18,744 nucleotides of DNA from CAITYL01 sp041651315. Lineage in GTDB: Bacteria; Verrucomicrobiota; Lentisphaeria; Oligosphaerales; CAITYL01. The stretch lies in assembly GCA_041651315.1 (NCBI GenBank), contig JBAZJM010000061.1:1-18744 (forward strand). Reading direction: 5' to 3'. The notes beneath the pieces are model-generated. The model did no database searches. It was not told where the DNA came from and saw only the letters and a list, made by a program, of their open reading frames with translations. Of the stretch, positions 1-6,715 are shown in pieces (the first letter of the stretch is position 1; each line of letters starts with the position of its first letter). The position numbers were made by a program, and so were the translations under genes.

Positions 1-874
1 CGACTGTTTCATCCCCCCCGGGCGGGCGGCGCAGGTGCAGGCGTTCATTCATCCGCATTACGCCATCGGCATGCACACCCACGACTTTTTCGAGATCAAC
101 CTGGTGCTGACCGGCCGGGGGCGGCATTATGTGCAGGAACAGGCGCTGGACACGATCCCCGGCGATGTGTTTGTGATTCCGCCGGAGGTTTCCCACGGCT
201 ACCGGCAGGACCGGACGATGGACGTGTTCCATCTGCTGCTGCATCCCATTTTTGTCCAGCGACATCTGATGGAATTACGCAGTCTTCCCGGCTTCCTGAT
301 GCTGTTTACGGTGGAACCGTATTTCCGGCAACAAGCGGGGTTCCGCTACGGCCTGCACCTGGACGGCAGCGCTTTGGCCCAGGCCCGGCACACCATGAAA
401 CTGCTCAACGCGGAACAGGCCGCGAACCGACCCGGCCGGGAGCTGGTTCTGGAATCCCTGGCCCTCTATTGGCTGGCGTTTCTTTGCCGGGCCTACAGCG
501 CGCAATTGCCGGCGGGAACGGCCGCCGGTCTCGGGCAAACCCATCCGCAATGGCGCGCCATCCAGAATGTGTTTGCCCTGGTCGAACAACGTTTCCAGGA
601 ACGCCTCACGCTGGACGACCTGGCCCGGGCGGCGCACATGCAGCGGCATTATTTCTGCCGCTTTTTCCACGCGGCCACCGCCATGACGCCCATGAAATTC
701 CTCATGCAGCACCGCCTGCAGAAAGCCCGCGACCTGTTGCGCGACACCACGCTGAGCGTCACCGAAATCGGAACCCGCTCCGGCTTTTATGACAACGCCC
801 ACTTCTCCCGCGCCTTCACCGCCTGGCAGGGCCAGTCCCCCTTCCGCTTCCGCACCGCCAGCCAAGGCCAATGA
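1..874 (+). CDS. AraC-family transcriptional regulator, 5'-truncated by the window edge
   Basis: DNA-binding regulator with an N-terminal cupin-like sensor domain and a C-terminal double helix-turn-helix. The frame is open from base 2, and the residues before the first possible start (GTG at 35) continue the cupin fold, so the real start most likely lies outside the window. Counting from the GTG, the cupin shows an HTHxxxE cluster (H14, H16, E20) and a GDVFVIPP strand near residues 43-50. The AraC helices occupy about residues 180-275, with LTLDDLARAAHM as the first recognition unit and VTEIGTRSGFYDNAHFSRAF as the second. The gene converges on the minus-strand Gfo/Idh gene; the gap is filled by a large palindromic repeat. 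The ligand is unknown; in this kind of genome such regulators usually sense sugars or oligosaccharides (inference). Confidence 0.88.
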   Translation, partial: DCFIPPGRAAQVQAFIHPHYAIGMHTHDFFEINLVLTGRGRHYVQEQALDTIPGDVFVIPPEVSHGYRQDRTMDVFHLLLHPIFVQRHLMELRSLPGFLMLFTVEPYFRQQAGFRYGLHLDGSALAQARHTMKLLNAEQAANRPGRELVLESLALYWLAFLCRAYSAQLPAGTAAGLGQTHPQWRAIQNVFALVEQRFQERLTLDDLARAAHMQRHYFCRFFHAATAMTPMKFLMQHRLQKARDLLRDTTLSVTEIGTRSGFYDNAHFSRAFTAWQGQSPFRFRTASQGQ

Positions 875-896
875 CAGCACGGGAGCCGGATAGTTT

Positions 897-1112
897 GATT
901 GGGGCCACCCTTTTGAAAAAGGGTGCTCCCCAAGCCCCTTCCCAAAACTTTTGTTGCTTAACCCCGGAGGGCGCTTCCGCCACAAGCTCTCACGCACCAA
1001 TACCACAATGCTGACCAGAATAGCTTGTGGCGGAAGCGCCCTCCGCGTTTTAAGAAACAAAAAGGTTTGACGGAGGGTTTGGGAACCGCCTTTCCTCAAA
1101 AGGGGGTTCCCA
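897..1112. repeat. Large nested palindromic repeat, copy 1 (~216 bp)
   Basis: This unit recurs at 4045-4255. It begins with a hairpin at 901-931 whose core is ACCCTTTT-GA-AAAAGGGT and ends with one at 1081-1111 (GGGAACC pairing with GGTTCCC). In the middle, 966-988 pairs perfectly with 1022-1044 (23 bp) around a 33-nt loop. The segments between the end hairpins and the central stem are also imperfectly complementary, so the whole unit could fold as one long cruciform. It fills the space between two convergent genes and no credible protein is encoded. It is likely non-autonomous; any transposase would have to be elsewhere. Confidence 0.85.
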
Positions 1113-1128
1113 ACATCGTCCAACACGC

Positions 1129-2103
1129 TCATGCATCCGGCAGGGCGCGCGGGGTGCGGAGCCGGTCGAAGACTTCGGCGCAGGCGAGGGTATCGCGCAG
1201 CGGGATGAGCGGGCTTTCCAATGCTCCAGCCCGCACCAGGCCGGCGAAGTGGTCGATCTCGTAGATAAACCCGTCGGTGACTGACCGCTCGAACGTTTCC
1301 ACCGGCCGGTTCTCCCGGTCGAACAGCGCGCACTTCTTCGTGCCGAAAAAGTCGTACACCACGATCCGGCCATCGGCGCCGACCACGGTCGCATCGGTGG
1401 AGGCGGCGCCGACCAGGCCGCAGGCCAGGGCGGCCACGGCGCCGCCGGGGAAGCGCAGGCTCAGGGTCGTGCAGTCGTCCACGCCGGTGTCGCAGAGGTG
1501 GCAGACGCCCTCCACCTGGACCGGATGCTCATCGAGGATGCCCATGGCAAATTCGATGGGGTAGACCCCGACATCCAGCAGCGCCCCGCCGGCCAGGGCC
1601 GGATTGAACAGGCGCTTCTCCGGATCCCGGGGCGCGTTGAAGCAGAAGGCGGCCTGGATCAGGCACACGGGGCCGATGCGCCCGTCCCGCACCCAGACCC
1701 GCGCCTGCTGGAAGGCGGGCAGGCAGCGGGTCCACATGGCCTCCATCAGGGTCAGCTTACTTGCCGCGGCCAAGGCGGCCAGCTCCCGGACCTCGGCGGC
1801 CCGGAGGCAGCACGGTTTCTCGCAGAGCACATGTTTGCCGTGTTCCAGGCAGAGCCTGGCCATTTCGTAATGGAAATTGTGGGTCAGCGCGATATAGACC
1901 GCGTCCACGTCCGGGTCTTCCGCCAGCGCCTGGTAGCTGCCATACGCCCGGCCGGCGCCGTACTGCGTTTTGAACCGCTCCGCCCGCTCCACATCGCGGG
2001 CGGCCACTGCGGCCAGCGCCCCCCCGGAGGCGGTGTTCAAAACCCGCGCGAACTGGTGCGCAATGGCGCCCAATCCAACAATGCCAAAGCGTACCGTTCG
2101 CAT
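1129..2103 (-). CDS. Gfo/Idh/MocA-family NAD(P)-dependent oxidoreductase
   Basis: 324-residue predicted sugar or polyol dehydrogenase. The N-terminal Rossmann fold has GLGAIA (residues 10-15) for the dinucleotide, and the family EKP motif is at residues 95-97 (CEKPCCL). The C-terminal alpha/beta domain carries GGALLDVGVYPIEFAMG, which is typical of the dihydrodiol/xylose dehydrogenase branch. I chose the ATG at 2103 because GAGGTG lies 5 nt upstream of it; a GTG two codons earlier (2109) would overlap that ribosome binding site. The upstream TSCPD gene ends only 12 nt away, so the two are probably co-transcribed. Substrate cannot be told from sequence: xylose, glucose and dihydrodiol dehydrogenases share this architecture. 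The stop codon lies 16 nt from the end of the large palindromic repeat. Confidence 0.9.
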   Translation of the reverse strand: MRTVRFGIVGLGAIAHQFARVLNTASGGALAAVAARDVERAERFKTQYGAGRAYGSYQALAEDPDVDAVYIALTHNFHYEMARLCLEHGKHVLCEKPCCLRAAEVRELAALAAASKLTLMEAMWTRCLPAFQQARVWVRDGRIGPVCLIQAAFCFNAPRDPEKRLFNPALAGGALLDVGVYPIEFAMGILDEHPVQVEGVCHLCDTGVDDCTTLSLRFPGGAVAALACGLVGAASTDATVVGADGRIVVYDFFGTKKCALFDRENRPVETFERSVTDGFIYEIDHFAGLVRAGALESPLIPLRDTLACAEVFDRLRTPRALPDA

Positions 2104-2115
2104 GGCCACACCTCA

Positions 2116-2388
2116 TCACTTTTTTGGGGAAGAGGCGACACCGGCCACCATTTTTTCCAAGGCCCGGGCCAGCTGGTCCGGGCAGGAGGTGCCCTTGTCG
2201 CCGCAGCGGATGCCTTTCAGCCGCCGGATGACTTCCGCCACCGGCCGGCCTTCCGCCAACCGGCAGAGGCCCTGCGAATTGCCGGCGCATCCGTCCTCAA
2301 AACCGGCGCGAACCAGAATACCGTCGGCGACGGCCAGGCGGATCCGGGTGGAACAGACCCCCTGAGGTTCATACGTCATTTCATGCAT
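2116..2388 (-). CDS. TSCPD-domain protein (TIGR03905-like)
   Basis: 90-residue protein that matches the small stand-alone TSCPD family: an N-terminal GVCS, a GCxGNxxG segment (GCAGNSQG, residues 33-40), an LKGIxCG segment and TSCPDQLA (residues 67-74). Cysteines C12, C34, C62 and C69 fit the four-cysteine signature of this family; C42 is extra. The TSCPD domain also occurs at the C-terminus of some ribonucleotide reductases, where it is thought to bind metal. The stand-alone protein has no established function. The start is the ATG at 2388; an in-frame ATG at 2379 is an alternative, and no strong Shine-Dalgarno sequence separates them. It is the first gene of a probable two-gene unit with the Gfo/Idh oxidoreductase. 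Confidence 0.85.
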   Translation of the reverse strand: MHEMTYEPQGVCSTRIRLAVADGILVRAGFEDGCAGNSQGLCRLAEGRPVAEVIRRLKGIRCGDKGTSCPDQLARALEKMVAGVASSPKK

Positions 2389-2404
2389 GATGCCCTGATC
2401 TCCC

Positions 2405-2420
2405 GGCCAATCCGTTGGCC
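2405..2420. promoter_or_regulatory. Short perfect hairpin upstream of the TSCPD gene
   Basis: GGCCAA-TCCG-TTGGCC forms a 6-bp stem with a 4-nt loop, 16 nt before the TSCPD start codon. It lacks a U tract, so it is unlikely to be an intrinsic terminator; it could be a leader hairpin or an operator. Function is not established. Confidence 0.3.
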
Positions 2421-2570
2421 TGAACCGGCAAATATTACCGCGCCCGGCCCAATTTCCATGCCCAGTGCCATGCGAATGCGAGAAGCGGACGCGCTTCCAT
2501 TCCGCACTCTGGAGGTTACGGTATACGTTTGCCCGTTTTATGCTGTGCCAGGGTGAGATTTCATAACCTT

Positions 2571-2584
2571 CAGCCTACAGCCTA
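2571..2584 (+). repeat. Short tandem array, two copies of CAGCCTA
   Basis: Two exact heptamers lie back to back, preceded by a partial copy (CCTT), in the gap upstream of miaB. Alone this would be chance; it is listed because eight other intergenic arrays of comparable period occur in this window. Confidence 0.4.
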
Positions 2585-2618
2585 ACCCGCTTCAGACTAG
2601 CGAAGCGTAACCGCCGCC

Positions 2619-4034
2619 ATGCCTGCTCCAATGACCTCTTCTGTCTCCATTCCAAACCGTTCCGCCGCCGAACCCCGCCGTTATTTTCTGCGCACCTACG
2701 GTTGCCAGATGAACGAGCGCGATTCGGAGGCGGTGGCCTGCCTGCTGGAGGCCCAGGGGCTGCTCCCGGCCGCCAGCGAGGAGGAGGCGGATGTGCTGCT
2801 CTACAACACGTGCAGCGTCCGCGACCAGGCCGAGCGCAAGGTGCTGGGCAAGCTGGGACTGCTCAAACGGCTGGCGCAGCGCAAGCCGGGCCTGGTGATC
2901 GCGGTGTTCGGCTGCATGGCGCAGCGGCTCGGAAAAGAGTTGGCGGCGGCGTTCCCCCATGTCCAACTGGTGGTCGGCACCGACCAGATCCACCGCCTGC
3001 CGGAACTCCTGCGCGCCCCCGCCGGCAGTGCGGCCGCGACGGCGCAGCAGGTTGCCGTGGACCGCGGCACGGACGGCCTGGAATTCATGGGGCTGCACCA
3101 TCCCGGCCAAACCTCGGCGTACATCGCCATCATGCGCGGCTGCGACCAGCGTTGCACCTACTGCATCGTCCCGGAGGTGCGCGGGCCCGAACACAGCCGG
3201 TCGCCGGCGGACATTGTCGCCGAAACCGAGCGGCTGGCCGCCGCCGGCACCCGCGAAATCTTCCTGCTGGGGCAGAACGTCACCGCCTACGGCCTGGCCG
3301 AAGCCCGCCGCCAGCCCGGTTACGACCGCAACGCGTCCCCCTTCGGTGAGCTGTTGCGCGCCGTGGCCGCGGTGCCCGGTGTCGCCCGCGTCCGCTTCAC
3401 CTCGCCCCATCCGCGCCACATGAACGCCGCCTTTGTCGCCGCCGTCGCGGAAACCCCGCGGGTCTGCGACAGCTTTCACATCCCCATGCAGTCCGGCGCC
3501 GACCGCATTTTGGAGCTGATGCACCGCGGCTACACCGCCGCCGAATACCTCGACCGCGTCGCCGCCCTGCGCCAGGCCCGCCCCGCCGCCACGTTTTCCA
3601 CCGATATCATCGTCGGCTTTCCCGGCGAAACCGAGGCGGAGTTTGACCTCACCCGCGCCGCCATGGAGACCGCCGGTTTCGACAATGCCTTCATTTTCCG
3701 TTATTCGCCCCGCCCCGGCACCCGCGCCGCCGCCATGCCCGACGACGTGCCCGACGCGGTCAAAATGGCCCGGCTGAAACTGCTGCTCGACGATGTTAAG
3801 CGGCGCGCCGAACGGCACAACCGCGGCTATGTTGGCCGCACCGTCGAGGTACTGGTCGAAGGGGTCAGCGCCCGCAATGCGGAACGCTGGAGCGGCCGCA
3901 CCTCCTGCAACAAGGTCGCCGTCTTCACCCCGCCCCCGGGCTGCCAGCCCGGCACCCTGCTCACCCTCCGCATCACCCGCACCACAGCACAGACCTTGTT
4001 CGGCGCGGTGACGCCGGAAGAATCGGGTGCATGA
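2619..4034 (+). CDS. miaB: tRNA-2-methylthio-N6-dimethylallyladenosine synthase MiaB
   Basis: Radical-SAM methylthiotransferase that converts i6A37 to ms2i6A37 in tRNAs reading UNN codons. The 471 residues are the usual length. The N-terminal UPF0004 domain supplies three cluster cysteines: C29 (YGCQMN), C65 (NTCSVRDQAE, the form that marks MiaB rather than RimO or MtaB) and C99 (FGCMAQR). The radical-SAM CxxxCxxC is C175-C179-C182 (RGCDQRCTYCIVP). A TRAM domain covers roughly the last 70 residues (from YVGRTVEVLVEG). The start is the ATG at 2619; there is no clear ribosome binding site, and the ATG at 2631 is a possible alternative. It is divergent from the TSCPD gene, and the second large palindromic repeat begins 10 nt after its stop. 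Confidence 0.96.
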   Translation: MPAPMTSSVSIPNRSAAEPRRYFLRTYGCQMNERDSEAVACLLEAQGLLPAASEEEADVLLYNTCSVRDQAERKVLGKLGLLKRLAQRKPGLVIAVFGCMAQRLGKELAAAFPHVQLVVGTDQIHRLPELLRAPAGSAAATAQQVAVDRGTDGLEFMGLHHPGQTSAYIAIMRGCDQRCTYCIVPEVRGPEHSRSPADIVAETERLAAAGTREIFLLGQNVTAYGLAEARRQPGYDRNASPFGELLRAVAAVPGVARVRFTSPHPRHMNAAFVAAVAETPRVCDSFHIPMQSGADRILELMHRGYTAAEYLDRVAALRQARPAATFSTDIIVGFPGETEAEFDLTRAAMETAGFDNAFIFRYSPRPGTRAAAMPDDVPDAVKMARLKLLLDDVKRRAERHNRGYVGRTVEVLVEGVSARNAERWSGRTSCNKVAVFTPPPGCQPGTLLTLRITRTTAQTLFGAVTPEESGA

Positions 4035-4044
4035 CATGGTTGTC

Positions 4045-4255
4045 GATTGGGGCCACCCTTTTGAAAAAGGGTGCTCCCCAAACCCCTTCCTAAAACTTTT
4101 GGATCTTAAACCGGAGGGGCGCTTCCGCCACAAGCATTCCTCTCTGATCTGTATTTTGCCAGAATCACTTGTGGCGGAAGCGCCCCTCCGCGTTAAGGCA
4201 CAAAAAGGTTTGACGGAGGGTTTGGGAACCGCCTTTCCTCAAAAGGGGGTTCCCA
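4045..4255. repeat. Large nested palindromic repeat, copy 2 (~211 bp)
   Basis: Second copy of the element at 897-1112. The end hairpins (4049-4079 and 4224-4254) are almost unchanged. The central stem pairs 4113-4134 with 4168-4189 (22 bp). Relative to copy 1 it has one extra G in the left arm and one extra C at the matching place in the right arm, so pairing is kept while the 33-nt loop has diverged almost completely. It lies between miaB and the pseudouridine synthase gene, both on +. Reading frames cross it, and both copies would give the same pseudo-peptide (GLTEGLGTAFPQKGVP); I do not regard this as a protein. Confidence 0.85.
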
Positions 4256-4325
4256 GTGTCGCCCGCCCAAGCACAGGCTAGATTTCCGCAACCGGCATAA
4301 GCCACACCTTTGGAATTAAACTATT

Positions 4326-5252
4326 ATGGCGACAGTCACCGAAAAAACCCGGGTTGAGGCGGCACAGGCCGGACGGGTGGACCGCGTGGTCCAGGCGCTC
4401 ACCGGGCGGACGCGCGGCGGCGTCCGCGGCCTGATTCAGCACGGCTGCGTCACCGTCAACGACACCCCTTGCATCTCAGACTTCCAGCCGGTCCAGGAGG
4501 GCGACCAGGTCACCGTCACCTACGAGCCCGAACGCAAGTATGCGGAGAAGCCGCTGCCCGCCGCCCACGCCCCCTTCAAGATTTTGTTCGAGGACGAAAA
4601 ACTGCTGGTGGTGGAAAAGGCGGCGCACCTGCTGACCGTGCCCACCCCCAAACGCGAGTCGAACACCCTGGTGCATCTCTTGCAGGAATACGTCAGCCGC
4701 GGCCTCAAGAAACGGCGCCGCGTCGAGGTGGTGCATCGGCTCGACCGCGGCGTGTCTGGAGTGCTGGTGTTCGCCAAGGACGGCGCCACCGCCGAAATGC
4801 TGCGCGAACAGTTCGCCGCCACCAAACCGGAGCGCGAATACACCGCCATCGTCGCCGGCCGCATGGAGGCCGATGAGGGCACTTTTGACAAAAACCTGAT
4901 GACCGCCGTCAAGACCATCCACCGCTTTGCCACCACGCGGCCGGACCAGGGCGAGCGCGCCGTCACCCATTACCAAGTCGTGCGGCGGCTACGCAACACC
5001 ACCCTGGTGCGGGTGCGGCTGGAAACGGGGCGGCGCAACCAGATCCGCGTCCATTTTGCCGATGCCGGCCATCCCGTGATCGGCGACCCACGCTATGCCC
5101 CCGAGCGCGCCAAGCATCCGCGCTGGCATCCGCGCCGGATGGCGCTGCACGCCGCCTGCCTGGCCTTCACCCATCCCCACAGCGGCGAGGCGCTGCGCTT
5201 TGCCAGCCCCCTGCCCCGCGAGTTTGAGGACTTCCTCGCCACCCAAGGGTGA
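4326..5252 (+). CDS. RluA-family RNA pseudouridine synthase
   Basis: 308-residue enzyme that isomerises uridine to pseudouridine in rRNA or tRNA. An S4-like RNA-binding domain covers about residues 15-70 (RGLIQHGCVTVN). The catalytic domain follows, with the RluA motif HRLDRGVSG, where D140 is the catalytic aspartate, and the conserved ETGRRNQIRVHFADAGHP segment near residues 235-255. S4 plus this motif fits the RluC/RluD group, but the target uridines cannot be assigned. The start at ATG 4326 is preceded by an A/T-rich stretch without a clear ribosome binding site. The stop codon is part of an inverted repeat shared with the convergent NDK gene. Confidence 0.92.
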   Translation: MATVTEKTRVEAAQAGRVDRVVQALTGRTRGGVRGLIQHGCVTVNDTPCISDFQPVQEGDQVTVTYEPERKYAEKPLPAAHAPFKILFEDEKLLVVEKAAHLLTVPTPKRESNTLVHLLQEYVSRGLKKRRRVEVVHRLDRGVSGVLVFAKDGATAEMLREQFAATKPEREYTAIVAGRMEADEGTFDKNLMTAVKTIHRFATTRPDQGERAVTHYQVVRRLRNTTLVRVRLETGRRNQIRVHFADAGHPVIGDPRYAPERAKHPRWHPRRMALHAACLAFTHPHSGEALRFASPLPREFEDFLATQG

Positions 5253-5284
5253 GGCCCGTTTGGCGTCACCCGCCTGGGGCCTCA
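5250..5284. terminator. Inverted repeat between convergent genes, possible bidirectional terminator
   Basis: TGAGGCCC (5250-5257, beginning with the RluA-type gene's stop codon) pairs perfectly with GGGCCTCA (5277-5284) across 19 nt. It occupies most of the 45-nt gap before the stop of the convergent NDK gene. There is no U tract, so factor-independent termination is uncertain. Confidence 0.4.
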
Positions 5285-5297
5285 CACACCTCGCGGC

Positions 5298-6467
5298 TCA
5301 GATTTCCTTCAAGGCCTTTTCGACGGCCGGCACGAACTGGCTGTCGGCAATGCGCAGGATGCCCATTTCGCGTTTGGCGTTCTCGGGGCTGTCCGAGGCG
5401 TGGGCGGTGTTGATCATGATGTCGGAGCCGAACTCGCGGCGAATGGTGCCGCTGGGCGCCTTGCTGGGATCCGTCGGGCCAAGCACGTCGCGGATCTTTT
5501 GCACCGCGTCCTCGCCCTCGTAGATCAGCGCCATGCAGCGCGCCCGGCCGGGGTTGGCCCATTCGTCATGCGGCACCTGGCTGGGCCGGCGGCCGCTCAT
5601 GAATTCGACGATACGCTCGAACTGATCCATGGCGTAGGGCACGCCGACCTTCTCGGTGAGCGCCTGGTCGGCGTCGGCCGGAATCTTGATGCCGAGTTCG
5701 CGTTCGAGGATTTCGCGGGCCTTGGCGCCGATTCCCGGCGCGAGCTTGCGCCGCAGGGCGTCCTGGACCGGCCCGTAGAACTCCATGGCCTGGGCCACCG
5801 AGATCTGGCACGGTTTGCAGGCGATGATGCGCAAGCCGGTGCGGCTGAGCATGTCGATGATGGCACCGGGGCGCGACGACTGGTGGAGCCAGCTGTCGGG
5901 CTTGATGATGACCAGGGTCTGCTCGACCTTGGCCGGGTTCTGGTAGGTGCAGGTGTTGGTGAGCAGGGGGGACTGGGTGCGGGCGAAATCCAGCCACAGC
6001 CGCAGGTCCTTGAGGATCGCCTCGGGGCCGTCGCCGATGAGCACGCCGGGCTCGAAATAGCGCACCGAGCCGTCTTCGTTGCACACCAGGTCGCCATAGG
6101 CGTCACGGATGGTCTCGCCGGAAGCGGAGCTGATGCGGAGCTGGCCGACCACCTGGCTGAGCTCGGCAACCGCGTCGGGGCCGCGAAAGACCAGCATCAG
6201 CAGCCGGTGCCGGCGGCCGTCGCTGTCGGGGGTGAAGTTCTGCCGGATGTAGCCGCGGATCAGGGCGCGGTACTTCTCCTGCTCAGGCGAGCCGCCCGGC
6301 GGCACGCTGGCGGCGTAGGCCTCGGCCAGCTCGCGGGTGGGGGCGAACATGCCGGCGGCAACCAGGTCGGCCGAAACCCGGCCCAGCAGGCGGGACAACA
6401 CCGCGCCGGTGCGCGATTTGCGGATGGTATAGGGGGTGACAATGGCGTAGGCAAGTTGCTCTGACAT
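5298..6467 (-). CDS. Tandem NDK-domain protein (nucleoside diphosphate kinase family)
   Basis: 389 residues with two NDK-like domains; ordinary bacterial Ndk is about 140 residues. The C-terminal domain (about 182-380) looks active: KPD at 189-191, GTIRREFG at 340-347, and the phospho-acceptor histidine H356 in NTAHASDSPENAKRE. It carries an insertion of about 45 residues (near 240-285) between the FYGP helix and the FERIVEFMSG segment. The N-terminal domain (about 5-165) keeps the fold outline (AYAIVTPYTI, LMLVFRGPDAV, SGETIRDAYGD) but has VRYFEPGVLIG where the histidine loop should be, so it probably cannot be phosphorylated. The expected reaction is transfer of the ATP gamma-phosphate to NDPs; the N-terminal domain may be structural or regulatory. 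The start is the ATG at 6467, with no visible Shine-Dalgarno sequence and an inverted repeat directly upstream. Confidence 0.85.
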   Translation of the reverse strand: MSEQLAYAIVTPYTIRKSRTGAVLSRLLGRVSADLVAAGMFAPTRELAEAYAASVPPGGSPEQEKYRALIRGYIRQNFTPDSDGRRHRLLMLVFRGPDAVAELSQVVGQLRISSASGETIRDAYGDLVCNEDGSVRYFEPGVLIGDGPEAILKDLRLWLDFARTQSPLLTNTCTYQNPAKVEQTLVIIKPDSWLHQSSRPGAIIDMLSRTGLRIIACKPCQISVAQAMEFYGPVQDALRRKLAPGIGAKAREILERELGIKIPADADQALTEKVGVPYAMDQFERIVEFMSGRRPSQVPHDEWANPGRARCMALIYEGEDAVQKIRDVLGPTDPSKAPSGTIRREFGSDIMINTAHASDSPENAKREMGILRIADSQFVPAVEKALKEI

Positions 6468-6534
6468 CGCTGTATAGCCGTCGTTGGACGGCCCTCCGTC
6501 CGCGCCCGTCGCGGAAGCCGGGTACTATACAGCG
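6468..6534 (-). promoter_or_regulatory. Inverted repeat abutting the NDK start codon
   Basis: CGCTGTATAG (6468-6477) is perfectly repeated in inverse as CTATACAGCG (6525-6534), 47 nt apart. The proximal arm touches the ATG at 6467. In the mRNA this would form a leader hairpin over the translation start; as DNA it could be an operator. On the minus strand the distal arm also contains TATAGT, a possible -10 box, but I see no good -35. Confidence 0.4.
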
Positions 6535-6560
6535 GCCTCCGCGCGCCTGCCCGGCCACCC

Positions 6561-6570
6561 GGGGGGGGGG
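6561..6570 (+). repeat. Homopolymer of ten G
   Basis: An uninterrupted G10 tract lies in the intergenic space about 95 bp upstream of the NDK start. Tracts this long are prone to slippage and to sequencing error. Confidence 0.6.
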
Positions 6571-6598
6571 CGACCGAGGAGCGGGGTATGGGCAGTGG

Positions 6599-6686
6599 CA
6601 CGGACGAGCACGGACCTGCACGGACGCACACGGACATCGGACCGGTCCACAGGCGCCCCGTCCGTGAAAGTCCGTGTTCGTCCGTG
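6599..6686. repeat. Short-period inverted array, CACGGACNNN x4 facing GTCCGTGNNN x3
   Basis: Four units of CACGGAC plus three variable bases (6599-6638, exact 10-bp period) are followed after about 21 bp by three units of the reverse complement GTCCGTG with the same 10-bp period (6660-6686). The 7-bp cores are invariant and the 3-bp spacers all differ. The arms could pair as a multi-register hairpin. No coding potential; it lies between the mannosidase stop and the NDK leader. Confidence 0.85.
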
Positions 6687-6694
6687 CGCCGCCC

Positions 6695-6715
6695 GTCACG
6701 AGTCACGCCTCACGC
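6695..6715 (+). repeat. Short-period array, three heptamers of the type GTCACGN
   Basis: GTCACGA, GTCACGC and CTCACGC lie head to tail. The third unit covers the mannosidase stop codon and last codon. The same TCACG core is used by the inverted array at 10235-10290. Confidence 0.6.

Noticed and set aside
1025..1264. Small open frame across repeat copy 1 (and its counterpart 4027-4281 across copy 2), both giving GLTEGLGTAFPQKGVP
   Set aside because: Identity comes from the DNA repeat. The frames run into unrelated flanks, lack ribosome binding sites and encode nothing recognisable.
2592..4133. Minus-strand open frame opposite miaB (513 residues)
   Set aside because: Shadow of miaB that runs on into the palindromic repeat; the N-terminal peptide is repeat sequence.
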